From positions 1-59,744 of the forward strand of contig CAMFKK010000001.1 of the NCBI GenBank assembly GCA_945957225.1: a stretch of DNA of 59,744 bases, in the 5' to 3' direction. The notes beneath the pieces were generated by a model, which worked only from the letters and a program-made list of their open reading frames with translations, was not told where the DNA came from and made no database searches. Of this stretch, positions 34,853 through 44,195 are shown piece after piece (within the stretch, counting starts at the first letter, position 1; every line of letters starts with the position of its first letter). Made by a program: the position numbers and the translations under genes. This DNA is from an uncultured Sphingobacteriia bacterium. Lineage in GTDB: Bacteria > Bacteroidota > Bacteroidia > Chitinophagales > Chitinophagaceae.

Positions 34853-36532
34853 ATGGAACTAAATAAATATAGTAAGACCATTACCCTAGACCCAACGCAA
34901 CCTGCAGCACAGGCCATGTTTTATGGGATTGGTTTAACAGATGAAGACTTGCACAAGGCACAAGTAGGTGTTGTGAGCATGGGTTACGATGGTAACACTT
35001 GTAACATGCACTTAAATGACCTTGCTGTTAAAGTAAAAAAAGGCATTTGGGAAAACAATTTGGTGGGTTTGATTTTCAACACCATTGGGGTAAGTGATGG
35101 CATGAGTAATGGTACCGATGGTATGCGTTATTCACTAGTGAGTAGAGATATAATTGCAGACAGTATTGAAGCGGTTTGTGGTGCGCAATATTATGATGGA
35201 TTGATTGCCATTCCTGGTTGTGATAAAAATATGCCAGGTTCTTTAATAGCCATGGGCCGATTAAATAGACCAGCCATTATGGTCTATGGAGGTACCATCG
35301 CTCCCGGCCATTACAAAGGTCAAGACCTAAATATTGTTTCTGCTTTTGAAGCCCTTGGTCAAAAGATTGCAGGACAATTAAATGAGGCAGATTTTAAAGG
35401 CATTGTGCAACATTCTTGCCCTGGCGCTGGTGCTTGTGGTGGTATGTACACGGCCAATACCATGGCATCGGCCATAGAAGCATTGGGAATGAGTTTACCA
35501 TTCTCCTCTTCTAATCCAGCTTTAAGTGATGAGAAGCAAAAAGAATGCGAAGAGGCTGGTAAAGCCATCAAGCTTTTGTTAGAAAAAGATATTAAACCAA
35601 GAGATATCATGACCAAGAAGGCATTTGAAAATGCCATTACAGTGATCATGATCTTGGGCGGTAGTACCAATGCCGTTTTACACATGATTGCCATGGCAAA
35701 AAGTGTAGACGTGAGTTTAACACAAGACGATATTCAAGCCATTAGTAATAAGACGCCTGTATTGGCAGATTTTAAACCCAGTGGAAAATATTTGATGCAA
35801 GACTTACACCAATATGGTGGTGTTCCTGCTGTCATGAAATACTTATTGCAAAAAGGATTCTTGCATGGCGATTGTTTAACTGTAACTGGAAAAACCATTG
35901 CTGAGAATTTGGCCAATATGCCTGATCTGAATTTTGATGAACAAAAAATTATTCTCCCCCTTGAAACGCCTTTAAAAGCTACTGGTCACTTACAAATCTT
36001 ATACGGCAATTTGGCCGAAAAGGGGTCTGTTGCAAAGATCAGTGGTAAAGAGGGAGAGCGTTTTGTTGGACCAGCTCGTGTGTTCAATGGCGAGCAAGAA
36101 TTGATTCAAGGAATCAATAGTGGTAAAATCAAACAAGGTGATGTTGTGGTAATTACCCATGTAGGACCCAAGGGAGCGCCTGGTATGCCAGAAATGTTAA
36201 AACCCACATCGGCCATTATTGGCGCTGGTTTGGGCAAGTCAGTAGCCTTGATTACGGACGGTAGATTTAGTGGAGGCACCCATGGATTTGTGGTGGGCCA
36301 TATTACTCCAGAAGCCTATGTAGGTGGTTTAATTGGCTTGGTGCAGGACGATGATATTATTGAACTTGATGCCGTGAACAATACTATACATTTAAAAGTC
36401 AGTGAAACAGAAATTGCCCAGCGTAGGGCTAATTGGAAACAACCAGCTTTGAAAGCAACCAAGGGTGTTTTATTCAAATACGCACAGTGTGTAAAAGATG
36501 CTTCTGAGGGTTGTGTAACCGACGAAGCTTAA
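34853..36532 (+). CDS. ilvD: Dihydroxy-acid dehydratase
   Basis: 559 residues from the ATG at 34853. Dehydrates dihydroxyisovalerate and its Ile-pathway homologue to keto acids, using an Fe-S cluster. Cluster Cys and family motifs: YDGNTCNMHLNDLA, IPGCDKNMPGSLIAMGRLNRPAI, CPGAGACGGMYTANTMASAIEALGMSLP, LGGSTNAVLH, VVITHVGPKGAPGMPEML and ALITDGRFSGGTHGFVVGHITPEA. Normal length. Second gene of the ilv operon, 29 bases before ilvB. Confidence 0.97.
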   Translation: MELNKYSKTITLDPTQPAAQAMFYGIGLTDEDLHKAQVGVVSMGYDGNTCNMHLNDLAVKVKKGIWENNLVGLIFNTIGVSDGMSNGTDGMRYSLVSRDIIADSIEAVCGAQYYDGLIAIPGCDKNMPGSLIAMGRLNRPAIMVYGGTIAPGHYKGQDLNIVSAFEALGQKIAGQLNEADFKGIVQHSCPGAGACGGMYTANTMASAIEALGMSLPFSSSNPALSDEKQKECEEAGKAIKLLLEKDIKPRDIMTKKAFENAITVIMILGGSTNAVLHMIAMAKSVDVSLTQDDIQAISNKTPVLADFKPSGKYLMQDLHQYGGVPAVMKYLLQKGFLHGDCLTVTGKTIAENLANMPDLNFDEQKIILPLETPLKATGHLQILYGNLAEKGSVAKISGKEGERFVGPARVFNGEQELIQGINSGKIKQGDVVVITHVGPKGAPGMPEMLKPTSAIIGAGLGKSVALITDGRFSGGTHGFVVGHITPEAYVGGLIGLVQDDDIIELDAVNNTIHLKVSETEIAQRRANWKQPALKATKGVLFKYAQCVKDASEGCVTDEA

Positions 36533-36561
36533 ATTATTCCTATCAAACTCAATATCATCTG

Positions 36562-38298
36562 ATGGAAACTTTAGCAACAGTACAAGAACCAAGTTTAACC
36601 AAAGCAACCAGAACCATTAATGGTTCGCAAGCCGTTTTGGAAGCTTTTGTAGCAGAAGGGGTAGATACTATATTTGGATATCCCGGCGGCGCTATCATGC
36701 CTATTTATGATGCCTTGTATGATTATCATGATCAACTAAAACATATTTTGGTCCGTCACGAACAGGGCGGTATTCACGCAGGTCAGGGATATGCCCGTGC
36801 TTCTGGAAGAGTAGGAGTGGTCTTTGGTACCAGCGGTCCCGGAGCAACTAATTTGGTTACCGGCTTAGCCGATGCTATGATTGATAGCACCCCATTGGTT
36901 TGCATCACCGGTCAAGTTTTTGCGCATTTGTTGGGTACCGATGCTTTTCAAGAAATTGATGTGATCAATATTACCACGCCAGTAACCAAATGGAATTATC
37001 AAGTTACTGATGCAACTGAGATTCCTGCTGTATTGGCAAAAGCATTTTATATTGCTAAAACAGGAAGACCTGGTCCGGTATTGATTGATATTACCAAGAA
37101 TGCACAATTGCAACAATTTGAATACGAAGGTTACAAACCATGTAGCCATATTCGTTCTTATAGACCCAAGCCCATTGTTCGCAAAGAATATATTGCTCAG
37201 GCAGCTGAATTAATTAATCAAGCAGAACGTCCTTTTGTTTTATTTGGTCAGGGTGTAATTTTAGGTAAGGCAGAAAAAGAATTCAAAACCTTTATTGAAA
37301 AAGCGGGTATTCCTGCAGCTTGGACTGTGATGGGATTGAGCGCACTAGAAACAGATCATCCATTGAATGTGGGAATGTTGGGTATGCATGGCAACTATGG
37401 ACCCAATGTACTCACCAATGAATGTGATGTACTCATTGCTATTGGAATGCGTTTTGATGACCGTGTTACAGGACGCTTAGATAAATATGCTAAGCAAGCC
37501 AAAGTGATTCACTTAGACATTGATCCTTCAGAAATAGACAAGAATGTAAAAGCCACTGTAGGTGTTTGGGGAGATTGTAAAGAAACACTGCCATTGTTAA
37601 CCAAATTGGTGGAATCAAAAGTATATCCCCAGTGGGTGAATAGGTTTAAAGAACATCTGGAAGCAGAGGTAACGGAAGTCATACATGATGAGCTGAATCC
37701 TAAGGGTGAAGTATTAACTATGGGAGAAGTGATTCGCAACCTCAATGAATTGACTGGTGGTGATGCCATCATTGTTACTGACGTAGGTCAGCACCAAATG
37801 GTGGCCTGCCGTTACGCCAAATTTAATCAGTCAAAAAGTAATATCACATCCGGTGGTTTGGGAACCATGGGTTTTGGTTTGCCTGCTGCCATTGGTGCTA
37901 AGTTTGGAGCACCGGATAGACAAGTGGTAACCATTATTGGAGACGGAGGATTTCAAATGACTTTGCAAGAATTGGGCACCATTATGCAAAATGAAGTGGA
38001 TGTAAAAATCCTGATTTTGAATAACCAGTTTTTGGGAATGGTGCGTCAATGGCAACAACTCTTTATGGATAAACGCTATTCTTTTGTTGACATTGCAAGT
38101 CCAGATTATGTGACTTTGGCAAAAGCATATGGCATTGCCGGACAGCGCGTCAACAAAAGAGAAGACTTAAATGGAGCTTTGTCTGCCATGCTCAATCACA
38201 AAGGTTCTTTCTTATTAGAAGTAATGGTGGGTAAAGAAAACAATGTATTCCCTATGGTACCACAGGGTTGCAGCGTAAGTGAAATCAGATTAAAATAA
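36562..38298 (+). CDS. ilvB: Acetolactate synthase, large subunit
   Basis: 578 residues from the ATG at 36562; in-frame sequence upstream overlaps the ilvD end and is not family-like. ThDP- and FAD-dependent condensation giving acetolactate or acetohydroxybutyrate, the first common step to Val and Ile. Seen: FGYPGGAIMPIYDAL, LVRHEQGGIHAGQGYARASG (ThDP-activating Glu), GTSGPGATNLVTGLADAMIDSTPLV, the central DHS-like domain, and the ThDP-binding GDGGFQMTLQELGTIMQNEVDVKILILNN followed by GMVRQWQQLF. Pairs with the small subunit encoded 30 bases downstream. Confidence 0.97.
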   Translation: METLATVQEPSLTKATRTINGSQAVLEAFVAEGVDTIFGYPGGAIMPIYDALYDYHDQLKHILVRHEQGGIHAGQGYARASGRVGVVFGTSGPGATNLVTGLADAMIDSTPLVCITGQVFAHLLGTDAFQEIDVINITTPVTKWNYQVTDATEIPAVLAKAFYIAKTGRPGPVLIDITKNAQLQQFEYEGYKPCSHIRSYRPKPIVRKEYIAQAAELINQAERPFVLFGQGVILGKAEKEFKTFIEKAGIPAAWTVMGLSALETDHPLNVGMLGMHGNYGPNVLTNECDVLIAIGMRFDDRVTGRLDKYAKQAKVIHLDIDPSEIDKNVKATVGVWGDCKETLPLLTKLVESKVYPQWVNRFKEHLEAEVTEVIHDELNPKGEVLTMGEVIRNLNELTGGDAIIVTDVGQHQMVACRYAKFNQSKSNITSGGLGTMGFGLPAAIGAKFGAPDRQVVTIIGDGGFQMTLQELGTIMQNEVDVKILILNNQFLGMVRQWQQLFMDKRYSFVDIASPDYVTLAKAYGIAGQRVNKREDLNGALSAMLNHKGSFLLEVMVGKENNVFPMVPQGCSVSEIRLK

Positions 38299-38328
38299 TA
38301 TCATTCATAAATACCCTAGGGGTTGGTC

Positions 38329-38919
38329 ATGCAAAAAGAGGAATTTACCATAACGGTGTACACCGAGAACCATATTGGACTGTTGGTAAGAATTGCCACC
38401 ATGTTTAGTAGAAGAAAGATCAATATTGAGAGTTTGAATACATCACCTTCTGAAGCTGAAGGGATTCACCGCTTTACCATTGTGATCAATGAGTTTGAAG
38501 AAGTGGTTCGTAAACTGGCACGTCAAATTGAAAAACAGGTAGAAGTGTTAAAAGCTTATTATAACACCAATGAAGAAATTATTTGGCAGGAATTGGCTTT
38601 GTACAAAGTGTCTACAGATGAAATTGCAGAGAAAGCAAAAGTAGAAAGACTCTTGCGTGAGCATGGTGCAAGAGCGGTAGTGATTCGTAAAGACTATACC
38701 ATTTTTGAAACCAGCGGACACAGAGAAGAAACAGACAAGTTGGTAGAAGTATTGGCGCCTTATGGGTTAATTGAATTTGTGCGTAGCGCACGCGTTGCCA
38801 TTATCAAAGCCAGTCATGGATTCCACGAGAAACTCCGTGAATTTGAAGAAACAGAACCAGGTGAAGAGCAAATTGAAAATGAGTTCCTAGACAAACAGGA
38901 AACCGTATTTAGCATGTAA
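38329..38919 (+). CDS. ilvN: Acetolactate synthase, small regulatory subunit
   Basis: 196 residues from the ATG at 38329; a TTG at 38323 is less likely. N-terminal ACT domain (about 5-80: EFTITVYTENHIGLLVRIATMFSRRKINIESLNTSPSEAEGIHRFTIVI) followed by the ALS_ss C-terminal region (LYKVSTDEIAEKAKVERLLREHGARAVVIRKDYTIFETSGH). This subunit gives valine feedback control and boosts activity of IlvB. Placed between ilvB and ilvC. A small CCC/GGG inverted repeat precedes its start (38313-38322). Confidence 0.95.
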   Translation: MQKEEFTITVYTENHIGLLVRIATMFSRRKINIESLNTSPSEAEGIHRFTIVINEFEEVVRKLARQIEKQVEVLKAYYNTNEEIIWQELALYKVSTDEIAEKAKVERLLREHGARAVVIRKDYTIFETSGHREETDKLVEVLAPYGLIEFVRSARVAIIKASHGFHEKLREFEETEPGEEQIENEFLDKQETVFSM

Positions 38920-38976
38920 TTAAACAACAAAACATTTATAAACAACCGATGCCCTTGGGCAGCAAAAACAAAACAA

Positions 38977-40461
38977 ATGGGTAATTATTTCAACACACTT
39001 TCTTTAAGGGAAAAATTGAATCAACTGGGTGTATGCGAATTTATGGACAAATCAGAATTTGCAGACGGTGTAGAAAAACTGAAAGGAAAGAAAATTGTGA
39101 TTGTAGGATGTGGAGCACAGGGTTTAAACCAAGGGTTAAACCTGCGTGATTCCGGTTTAGATGTGTCTTACACTTTGCGCAAAGAAGCCATTGATGCAAA
39201 ACGTCAGTCCTGGAAATCTGCTACTGAAAACAATTTTATTGTTGGCACATATGAGGAATTGATTCCAACAGCGGATCTTGTAATTAATTTGACTCCAGAC
39301 AAACAACATACTTCAGTAATCAATGCTGTAATGCCCTTGATGAAACATGGTGCCACCCTTTCTTATTCCCATGGTTTTAATATTGTGGAAGAAGGTATGC
39401 AAATTAGAAAAGACATTACCGTAATCATGGTGGCACCCAAATGTCCTGGTTCTGAAGTACGTGCAGAATACCAACGCGGTTTTGGCGTACCTACATTAAT
39501 TGCAGTTCACCCTGAGAATGATCCAGAAGGAAAGGGTTGGGAGCAGGCAAAAGCCTATTGCGCAGGAACAGGTGGTCACAGAGCTGGTGTATTAAAATCA
39601 TCTTTTGTAGCTGAAGTAAAATCTGATTTAATGGGTGAGCAAACCATTCTTTGTGGTTTGTTGCAAACCGGTTCTATTCTTTGTTTTGACAAGATGGTTG
39701 AAAAAGGCATTGACAAAGGATATGCTTCTAAACTCATTCAATACGGATGGGAAGTAGTTACCGAAGCCTTAAAGCAAGGTGGTATTACCGCTATGATGGA
39801 TAGATTGTCAAATCCTGCCAAGATCAAGGCTTATGAATTGTCAGAAGAATTAAAAGACATCATGCGTACTTTATTCCAAAAGCACCAAGACGATATCATG
39901 AGTGGAGAATTTTCTAAAACCATGATGGAAGACTGGGCTAATAATGATAAGAACCTGCTTACTTGGAGAGCTGCAACAGGAGAAACTGCTTTTGAAAAAA
40001 CGCCTGCCGGCGATGTAAAAATTGCTGAACAAGCATTTTTTGACAATGGTTTGTTATTGGTTGCATTTGTTAGAGCAGGTGTGGAATTGGCATTTGAAAC
40101 CATGGTGGAATCTGGTATTAAAGCAGAATCTGCTTATTATGAGTCATTGCATGAGACACCATTGATTGCCAATACCATTGCGCGTAAGAAATTGTTTGAA
40201 ATGAACCGCGTTATTTCTGATACGGCTGAATATGGTTGCTATTTGTTTGATCATGCTTGCAAACCATTATTGGCAGATTTTATGAAGAAAGTAGATACTG
40301 ATGTGATTGGTAAGAATTTCAACAATGGTATTGATGCTGGTGTTGACAATAAAGTATTGATTGCGGTGAATGAAGTAATTCGCTATCACCAAGTAGAATT
40401 GGTGGGTGCGGAATTACGCAGGGCCATGACCGATATGAAGACCATTAGTACTATATCATAA
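38977..40461 (+). CDS. ilvC: Ketol-acid reductoisomerase, class II (long form)
   Basis: 494 residues, the long KARI class with a duplicated knotted domain (E. coli type, about 490) rather than the short class of about 340. Isomerises and reduces acetolactate with NADPH and Mg. Rossmann motif KIVIVGCGAQGLNQGLNLRDSG near residues 37-58, YTLRKEAIDAKRQSW (cofactor phosphate contacts), SYSHGFNI, MVAPKCPGSEVRAEYQRGFGVPTLIAVHPE, LMGEQTILCG and two similar C-terminal helical blocks with metal-binding acidic residues. Last gene of the ilv operon; a strong terminator follows. A TGCCC/GGGCA mini-hairpin lies about 25 bases upstream of the start. Confidence 0.97.
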   Translation: MGNYFNTLSLREKLNQLGVCEFMDKSEFADGVEKLKGKKIVIVGCGAQGLNQGLNLRDSGLDVSYTLRKEAIDAKRQSWKSATENNFIVGTYEELIPTADLVINLTPDKQHTSVINAVMPLMKHGATLSYSHGFNIVEEGMQIRKDITVIMVAPKCPGSEVRAEYQRGFGVPTLIAVHPENDPEGKGWEQAKAYCAGTGGHRAGVLKSSFVAEVKSDLMGEQTILCGLLQTGSILCFDKMVEKGIDKGYASKLIQYGWEVVTEALKQGGITAMMDRLSNPAKIKAYELSEELKDIMRTLFQKHQDDIMSGEFSKTMMEDWANNDKNLLTWRAATGETAFEKTPAGDVKIAEQAFFDNGLLLVAFVRAGVELAFETMVESGIKAESAYYESLHETPLIANTIARKKLFEMNRVISDTAEYGCYLFDHACKPLLADFMKKVDTDVIGKNFNNGIDAGVDNKVLIAVNEVIRYHQVELVGAELRRAMTDMKTISTIS

Positions 40462-40469
40462 TGTAGTTT

Positions 40470-40507
40470 GCCTGCTGAACCCTCATGTTCAGCAGGCTAT
40501 TTTTTTG
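40470..40507 (+). terminator. Intrinsic terminator after ilvC
   Basis: Perfect 11-bp stem GCCTGCTGAAC / GTTCAGCAGGC with loop CCTCAT, then TA and a run of seven T residues. It closes the ilv operon 8 bases after the ilvC stop. Confidence 0.95.
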
Positions 40508-40517
40508 ATGGATCAAC

Positions 40518-40547
40518 TTGAAATGCCAGAAGATTTTATTATCTTCA
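40518..40547 (+). promoter_or_regulatory. thr operon promoter
   Basis: TTG at 40518-40520, a 19-base spacer and TATCTTCA at 40540-40547 (TAnnTT core of the -7 element), ending 15 bases before the leader peptide start. Spacing from the -7 element to the leader start equals that in the ilv operon. Confidence 0.6.
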
Positions 40548-40562
40548 AGCCTCATTAGGAAC

Positions 40563-40655
40563 ATGCAATCACTGCAACAACATATTATCCTTTCCAATAC
40601 AACGGCTTCTACGCTGTTTGTTGTTGTTCCTACAACTACCACTACGACCCTGTAA
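40563..40655 (+). CDS. thrL: thr operon leader peptide (attenuation)
   Basis: A 30-codon ORF, ATG at 40563 and TAA at 40653. Nine codons are Thr; six are consecutive (ACA ACT ACC ACT ACG ACC, residues 24-29, using all four Thr codons) and lie just before the stop in VVVPTTTTTTL. It precedes thrA by 92 bases and follows a promoter-like sequence. Control regions of thr operons in other bacteria encode Thr-rich leader peptides (E. coli ThrL). Ile codons, which E. coli ThrL also carries, are limited to two near residues 8-9. The ORF and codon run are seen directly; its role in regulation is inferred. Confidence 0.82.
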   Translation: MQSLQQHIILSNTTASTLFVVVPTTTTTTL

Positions 40656-40663
40656 GGGGTTGT
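40619..40663 (+). promoter_or_regulatory. thr leader: mutually exclusive hairpins over the Thr codons
   Basis: ACAAC at 40632-40636, the first Thr codons, can pair with upstream GTTGT (5 bp, TCCT loop, within the Val codons) or with GTTGT at 40659-40663. The latter also belongs to a 7-bp hairpin ACGACCC (40644-40650) / GGGTTGT (40657-40663) that straddles the leader stop codon. The position of a ribosome on the Thr run decides which can form. I do not see a following U-run, so an intrinsic terminator is not evident. Control may act by another route. Confidence 0.45.
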
Positions 40664-40747
40664 CATTTCCATATTATCAAAGGGCTGTAAAGCTGTTCAT
40701 CAACAAGATCAAATCATTTGTTCCTAAGGGAATCTGAAATAGAAGAC

Positions 40748-43192
40748 ATGCAAGTATTAAAATTTGGCGGTAGCTCTGTGGCCAATGCCAAAAACATGAA
40801 CCAAGTAGTTTCCATTGTATTGGAAGCAGTGAAAAAAGAACCACTGGTATTAGTAGTATCTGCCATGGGTGGTGTAACCGATGCGCTTTTGCAAACGGGG
40901 AATTTGGCAGAAAAAGGAGATGAATCTTACCAGCAAATACTAAAAGGCTTGGAACAAAAGCATTTAGACGCAGTAAGAGCGTTATTACCCATTCAACAAC
41001 AAAGTGCTTGTTTGAGTCAGGTAAAACAAAAGTTCAATGAATTGGAAGCCATCAGTGATGGTGTATTCTTATTAGGAGAATTATCTGACCGTACAAAAGA
41101 CAGAATGGTCAGTTATGGAGAGCTACTTTCTTCTTTAATTCTTGCGGCAAAATTTCAATCTATTCCACAGGAACAGCATTGGATTGATACAAGAAATTTG
41201 ATTAAAACCAATTCTAACCATGGGAATGCTATAGTAGATTTTGGAAAAACAAATGCTCTGATGGCTGCTTATTTTCAGCAGCATCCTGCCAGTCTTTATA
41301 TAGCCCCGGGCTTTATAGCCAGTGATCATCAGAACCATACTACTACTTTAGGAAGAGGTGGTTCAGATTATACAGCAGCTATTTTTGCCGCATCAGTAGG
41401 TGCTTCTGTATTAGAAATCTGGACCGATGTAAGTGGCATGATGACCGCTGATCCAAGACTGGTAGCAAATGCAAAACCTATTCAACATATTTCTTATCAG
41501 GAAGCCATGGAGCTTTCTCATTTTGGTGCTAAAATCATTTATCCCCCAACCATTCAGCCTGTGATGACTGCCCATATTCCGGTATGGGTCAAGAATACTT
41601 TTGCAGCAGAGGAACACGGTACTTTAATTGAGAATGGTACCAGTATCAATGATAATATCATTCGCGGAATCTCTTCTGTTAACAAGATCAGTTTACTTAG
41701 CCTGGAAGGCAGTGGTATGGTGGGTATTCCTGGATTTTCCAAGCGCCTTTTTGAATCCTTAGCTAATCAAAGTGTGAATGTGATTTTGATTACCCAAAGC
41801 TCTTCTGAACATAGTATTTGTGTAGGGATCAATGATGCAGACACAGATAAAGCCAAAGCAGCTATAGACCTCATGTTTAGCCATGAAATTCAAACCGGAA
41901 GGGTAGAACCTTTGAAAGTTGAAAGGGATTTGTCTATTGTTGCCTTGGTAGGTGAACAGATGAAAAGCCATCCGGGCATCAGTGGCAAAATGTTTGGTGT
42001 GCTTGGTAGAAATGGGATTAATGTGCGTGCCATTGCACAAGGTTCTTCAGAAAAAAATATCTCTGCTGTTCTTTCTTCTTCAGATGTTCAAAAAGCCATC
42101 AACGTATTACACGAGGAATTCTTTGAAACTACGTATAAACAGTTAAACGTATTTATTGCGGGTACAGGTAATGTAGGCGGAAAGCTCTTGGCTCAATTGC
42201 AAAAGCAATATCAATACTTATTAGAGCATTTGCGTTTGCAAATACGGGTGGTAGGTTTGGCTAATAGTAAACGCATTTTGGTGCAAGAAGAAGGGATTGA
42301 CCTTGATAACTGGAAATCTGGTTTACAAGATGCGCCAATTGGAACTATTCACCAATTTGTAGAACAGATTAGAACCCTGAACTTACGCAATAGTGTTTTT
42401 GTAGACGTAACTGCCAATGCAGAAGTGGCAGCTGTTTATGGGAAATTACTTACTAGGTCTATTTCCGTAGTGGCTTGTAATAAAATTGCATGTTCTTCTG
42501 CTTATACTTCCTATCAGCAACTCAAACAACAGGCCAGAGAATACAATGCTAAATTTTTGTTTGAAACCAATGTTGGAGCTGGTTTGCCTGTGATTGGAAC
42601 CTTAACAGATTTGCTCAGAAGTGGCGATTCTATTAGCAAAATTCAGGCGGTACTTTCTGGAACCCTCAACTTTGTATTTAATAACTACAATGCTACAAAG
42701 CCTTTTGCCCAAGTGGTTAAACAGGCACAGGAAGAAGGATATACAGAGCCAGATCCCAGACTGGATTTGGGTGGAACCGATGTGATGCGCAAGATCATGA
42801 TCCTGGCTAGGGAATCTGGCAGACAAATAGAAATGGAAGATATAAGTAATGCGTATTTTTTACCTGCCAGTTGTTTTGAAGGAACAGTTGAAGACTTTTA
42901 TAAAGAGATGGAAAAACAAGAACCTCATTTTAAAGCTATCTATGATGCAGCTGCTGCCAAAGGTTGCAAGTTGAAATTTGTAGCGGCTTATGAAAATGGA
43001 AAAGCTTCGGTTGGTTTGCAACATATTCCTGCAGACTCAGACTTTTATCATTTGTATGGCAAAGACAATTTGGTGTTGTTTTATACTGAGCGATATCCAG
43101 AACAACCCCTAGTGGTTAAAGGCGCAGGTGCTGGAGCTGATGTAACAGCTTCAGGAGTATTTGCAGATATTATTCGTGTAGCAAGGGTTTAA
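40748..43192 (+). CDS. thrA: Bifunctional aspartate kinase / homoserine dehydrogenase
   Basis: 814 residues from the ATG at 40748. The N-terminal aspartokinase domain (about 1-290: VLKFGGSSVANAKN, ELSDRTKDRMVSYGELLSS, TTLGRGGSDYTAAIFAA, WTDVSGMMTADPR) is followed by a paired ACT regulatory region (about 300-450: LLSLEGSGMVGIPGFSKRLFESLA and VALVGEQMKSHPGISGKMFGVL). The C-terminal homoserine dehydrogenase (about 460-814) shows VFIAGTGNVGGKLL, VVACNKIACSS, FETNVGAGLPVIGTLTDLLRSGDSI, GTLNFVFN and EPDPRLDLGGTDVMRKIMILARE. It catalyses the first and third steps from aspartate to homoserine. First structural gene of the thr operon. Confidence 0.97.
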   Translation: MQVLKFGGSSVANAKNMNQVVSIVLEAVKKEPLVLVVSAMGGVTDALLQTGNLAEKGDESYQQILKGLEQKHLDAVRALLPIQQQSACLSQVKQKFNELEAISDGVFLLGELSDRTKDRMVSYGELLSSLILAAKFQSIPQEQHWIDTRNLIKTNSNHGNAIVDFGKTNALMAAYFQQHPASLYIAPGFIASDHQNHTTTLGRGGSDYTAAIFAASVGASVLEIWTDVSGMMTADPRLVANAKPIQHISYQEAMELSHFGAKIIYPPTIQPVMTAHIPVWVKNTFAAEEHGTLIENGTSINDNIIRGISSVNKISLLSLEGSGMVGIPGFSKRLFESLANQSVNVILITQSSSEHSICVGINDADTDKAKAAIDLMFSHEIQTGRVEPLKVERDLSIVALVGEQMKSHPGISGKMFGVLGRNGINVRAIAQGSSEKNISAVLSSSDVQKAINVLHEEFFETTYKQLNVFIAGTGNVGGKLLAQLQKQYQYLLEHLRLQIRVVGLANSKRILVQEEGIDLDNWKSGLQDAPIGTIHQFVEQIRTLNLRNSVFVDVTANAEVAAVYGKLLTRSISVVACNKIACSSAYTSYQQLKQQAREYNAKFLFETNVGAGLPVIGTLTDLLRSGDSISKIQAVLSGTLNFVFNNYNATKPFAQVVKQAQEEGYTEPDPRLDLGGTDVMRKIMILARESGRQIEMEDISNAYFLPASCFEGTVEDFYKEMEKQEPHFKAIYDAAAAKGCKLKFVAAYENGKASVGLQHIPADSDFYHLYGKDNLVLFYTERYPEQPLVVKGAGAGADVTASGVFADIIRVARV

Positions 43193-43202
43193 ACAATTAA
43201 AG

Positions 43203-44195
43203 ATGGAAAACAAATTAGACCTCAATAGCCCTTATGAAATGGACTTTTCTGCAATAGTAAAAGTGGAAGCGCCTGCTACTGTGGCCAATATGGTTTGCGG
43301 TTTTGACGTACTTGGGTTTGCCGTAAATGAACCCTATGACCAAATGCAGATTAGGTTTCAAGAAAGGCCCGGTATTACCATTATCAATGACGATGATTAT
43401 AACCTACCCACCGACCCAGAAAAAAATGTAGCGGGTGCAGCATTGTTGGCTATGATGGAAGAATTACCCAGCAATATTGGTTTTGAACTCACTATTAAAA
43501 AACTGATCAAACCAGGCTCTGGGGTGGGCTCTAGTGCAGCTAGTTCCGCTGGTGCCGTGGCTGCTGCCAATAAACTTTTGCATCATTGCTTTAGTAAAGA
43601 AGACCTAGTTAGGTTTGCCATGAATGGAGAGAAAGTAGCATCAGGTGTTAAGCACGCAGATAATATTGCACCCTGTATTTATGGAGGGGTCACTCTGATC
43701 CGTTCCATTTTTCCATTGGATATTGTAGCATTAACAGCACCCCCCTTATTTGTAACCATTGTGCATCCACAAATAGAGGTTAAAACTTCTGATGCTAGAA
43801 GCATTTTACAACAAAAAGTATTGCTTAAAGATGCTATAAAACAATGGGGAAATATTGCAGGACTGGTAGCTGGTTTATTACAATCAGACTATGCATTAAT
43901 TGGAAGATCTTTAGAAGACGTATTAATAGAACCCGTGAGAAGTATTCTAATTCCAGGTTTTGATCAAATTAAAGCACAAAGCAAAGAAGCTGGTGCTTTG
44001 GGTGGAGGCATCTCTGGTTCTGGTCCCTCTATTTTTATGTTGAGTGAAACAGAAGCTACTGCTCAAAAAGTAGCAGGAGTGATGCATCAGATTTATGATA
44101 ATCTGAAATTGGATCACCATACCTATGTAACCACCATTAACCACAGTGGCGTGAGATTTGTGGATTCATTTACTACAGAAGACGCAGCTTTATGA
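43203..44195 (+). CDS. thrB: Homoserine kinase
   Basis: 330 residues. GHMP kinase that phosphorylates homoserine with ATP. Evidence: N-terminal VEAPATVANMVCGFDVLGFAVNEPYD (substrate region), the ATP loop KPGSGVGSSAASSAGAVAAANKLL near residues 102-125, ADNIAPCIYGGVTLIRS, and the C-terminal GGGISGSGPSIFML motif. An N-terminal extension of about 15 residues precedes the core. The gene begins 10 bases after thrA and its TGA overlaps the thrC start by 4 bases (ATGA), implying translational coupling. Confidence 0.96.
   Translation: MENKLDLNSPYEMDFSAIVKVEAPATVANMVCGFDVLGFAVNEPYDQMQIRFQERPGITIINDDDYNLPTDPEKNVAGAALLAMMEELPSNIGFELTIKKLIKPGSGVGSSAASSAGAVAAANKLLHHCFSKEDLVRFAMNGEKVASGVKHADNIAPCIYGGVTLIRSIFPLDIVALTAPPLFVTIVHPQIEVKTSDARSILQQKVLLKDAIKQWGNIAGLVAGLLQSDYALIGRSLEDVLIEPVRSILIPGFDQIKAQSKEAGALGGGISGSGPSIFMLSETEATAQKVAGVMHQIYDNLKLDHHTYVTTINHSGVRFVDSFTTEDAAL

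Noticed and set aside
38950..38985. Mini-ORF overlapping the ilvC start
   Set aside because: Eleven codons without branched-chain residues; translational coupling is possible but not supported.
40664..40747. Intrinsic terminator for the thr leader
   Set aside because: No stable stem followed by a U-run could be found by eye; left open in the thr leader finding.
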